A DNA stretch of 64,000 nucleotides from Gammaproteobacteria bacterium (GTDB lineage: Bacteria; Pseudomonadota; Gammaproteobacteria; Coxiellales; Coxiellaceae): assembly GCA_030425685.1 (NCBI GenBank), contig JAUIAD010000003.1:1-64000 (forward strand), given 5' to 3'. Made by a program: the position numbers and the translations under genes. The notes under the pieces were generated by a model. The model searched no databases. It saw nothing but the letters and a program-made list of their open reading frames with translations, and was not told the DNA's origin. The stretch's first letter is position 1. Every line of letters starts with the position of its first letter. Of the stretch, positions 63,323-64,000 are shown in pieces.

Positions 63323-63961
63323 CTATCTCGGGCCCCAATTACGGTGTGCCGCTAACTGACGCATATCAGGATGCTGTTGTGCAGCAAACTGCGCTTGTTG
63401 CTGTTGAAAAAATCCTCCCCTTTGCATTCCAGGATTGTTAAATTGCTGTGATAACGGATTCACCGGCACGGCTCTTTTGCTCGTAAAAAACTTAGCGGCT
63501 ATATCTTGCCTGAATTGCGGCAATGCTCTCACTTTATTGACAGTGCTTTCATGCCACCTAGAAATTATATTCGCCCCATGACGATAAAATTCTGGATAAC
63601 TCTCAAAACTGATCAAATATGGCGTTGGCTTTTTAACAAATAAAGACGCCGAACCATCTGGATTACTATTTTTATAAGCCTCATCGAGAATTCTACAATC
63701 TTCTTCAAAGTCCTCTATAGATTGATAACCAAATAATATATATTTCGACGTCTCAGGATAATGCGGACGTGTATGCCCCATTTGATAAGTGTACTTAATT
63801 AAATTATGCACAGCAGTTAGAGCAACATTATCAAAATTACGACCTTGCTCGAAACACAATCTTACCAAACGAGAAAAGTCATTCTCACTTAAAAAACTAT
63901 TGTTAAGTCCTATAATGTACTTTTCCTTGGTTGATCCTTCAATGCGATAATAAACAAGCAT
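63323..63961 (-). CDS. hypothetical protein paired with the ankyrin-repeat gene
   Basis: About 212 residues from the ATG at 63961 with AGAGG 5 bases upstream; a TTG at 63991 could add 10. It is only four bases upstream of the ankyrin gene on the same strand. A globular, Tyr/Phe-rich N-terminal part (LVYYRIEGSTKEKYIIGLNNSFLSENDFSRLV) is followed by a Gln-rich, probably disordered tail (about 180-205, FFQQQQAQFAAQQ). No signal peptide and no recognised family. Operon context suggests a function shared with the ankyrin protein, such as a chaperone or a coordinated effector. It lies 39 bases from the window end; nothing upstream can be judged. Confidence 0.6.
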   Translation of the reverse strand: MLVYYRIEGSTKEKYIIGLNNSFLSENDFSRLVRLCFEQGRNFDNVALTAVHNLIKYTYQMGHTRPHYPETSKYILFGYQSIEDFEEDCRILDEAYKNSNPDGSASLFVKKPTPYLISFESYPEFYRHGANIISRWHESTVNKVRALPQFRQDIAAKFFTSKRAVPVNPLSQQFNNPGMQRGGFFQQQQAQFAAQQHPDMRQLAAHRNWGPR

Positions 63962-64000
63962 ATTGCCTCTTCTTGAGGCTGTTAGATGCAATTGACTTTT

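Overview
The window reads as a gammaproteobacterial chromosome, most likely from Legionellales (Coxiellaceae, Legionellaceae or a Berkiella-like intracellular lineage). Three things suggest this. Core blocks are in gammaproteobacterial order: csrA-lysC-alaS-recX-recA-pncC-mutS, truA-accD-folC-dedD-cvpA-purF, and guaB-guaA. The DNA is AT-rich with few regulators. Large genes resembling host-directed effectors lie between housekeeping genes, and I see no LexA box in front of recA. The lineage is an inference from gene content, not a database result.

Layout. Positions 1 to about 21,380 are the right part of an integrative conjugative element (ICE) integrated at the 3' end of a tRNA-Arg gene. Its left end is not visible. 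From the left it holds the edge of an IS3-family insertion sequence beside a probably truncated gene, small cargo genes (including a protein like the GRDP family next to a 62-residue Cys-containing peptide), a coupling ATPase, a replication-relaxation (MobC-like) protein, and a complete leftward P-type T4SS operon (trbB-C-D-E-J-L-F-G-I plus traF). A control and replication block with an S24-type repressor and palindromic operators follows, then a methyltransferase, an internally deleted MFS transporter, a LuxR-type regulator, an excisionase and a tyrosine integrase. I found no relaxase of the TraI type in the window.

Positions 21,384 to 64,000 are chromosome. They carry tRNA-Arg and tRNA-Ser, csrA, lysC, alaS, recX, recA, pncC and mutS. 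Next come a hypothetical with a basic tail, a lemA remnant, the rluB-scpB-scpA-yciO group divergent from yciB-yciI-bolA, an MFS transporter, rpmE and dusA, and the purF to truA and fimV-like cluster. The last part holds an outer membrane beta-barrel gene, cydAB with a 30-residue CydX-like gene, rnhB, guaA, guaB, a 659-residue effector-like gene with an arginine-rich nuclear-localisation-like stretch, an amino acid antiporter and an ankyrin-repeat protein with its partner.

The most unusual content is non-coding or repetitive. Two copies of a 158-175 bp element consist of five consecutive hairpins enclosed by a 14-bp terminal inverted repeat (28347-28521 and 49823-49980). A 20-bp perfect palindrome recurs between genes and also sits in frame inside scpB, where a 180-bp unit containing it is tandemly repeated and gives ScpB a long acidic C-terminal tail. 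A G-rich tract beside an inverted repeat precedes the ICE mobilisation genes.
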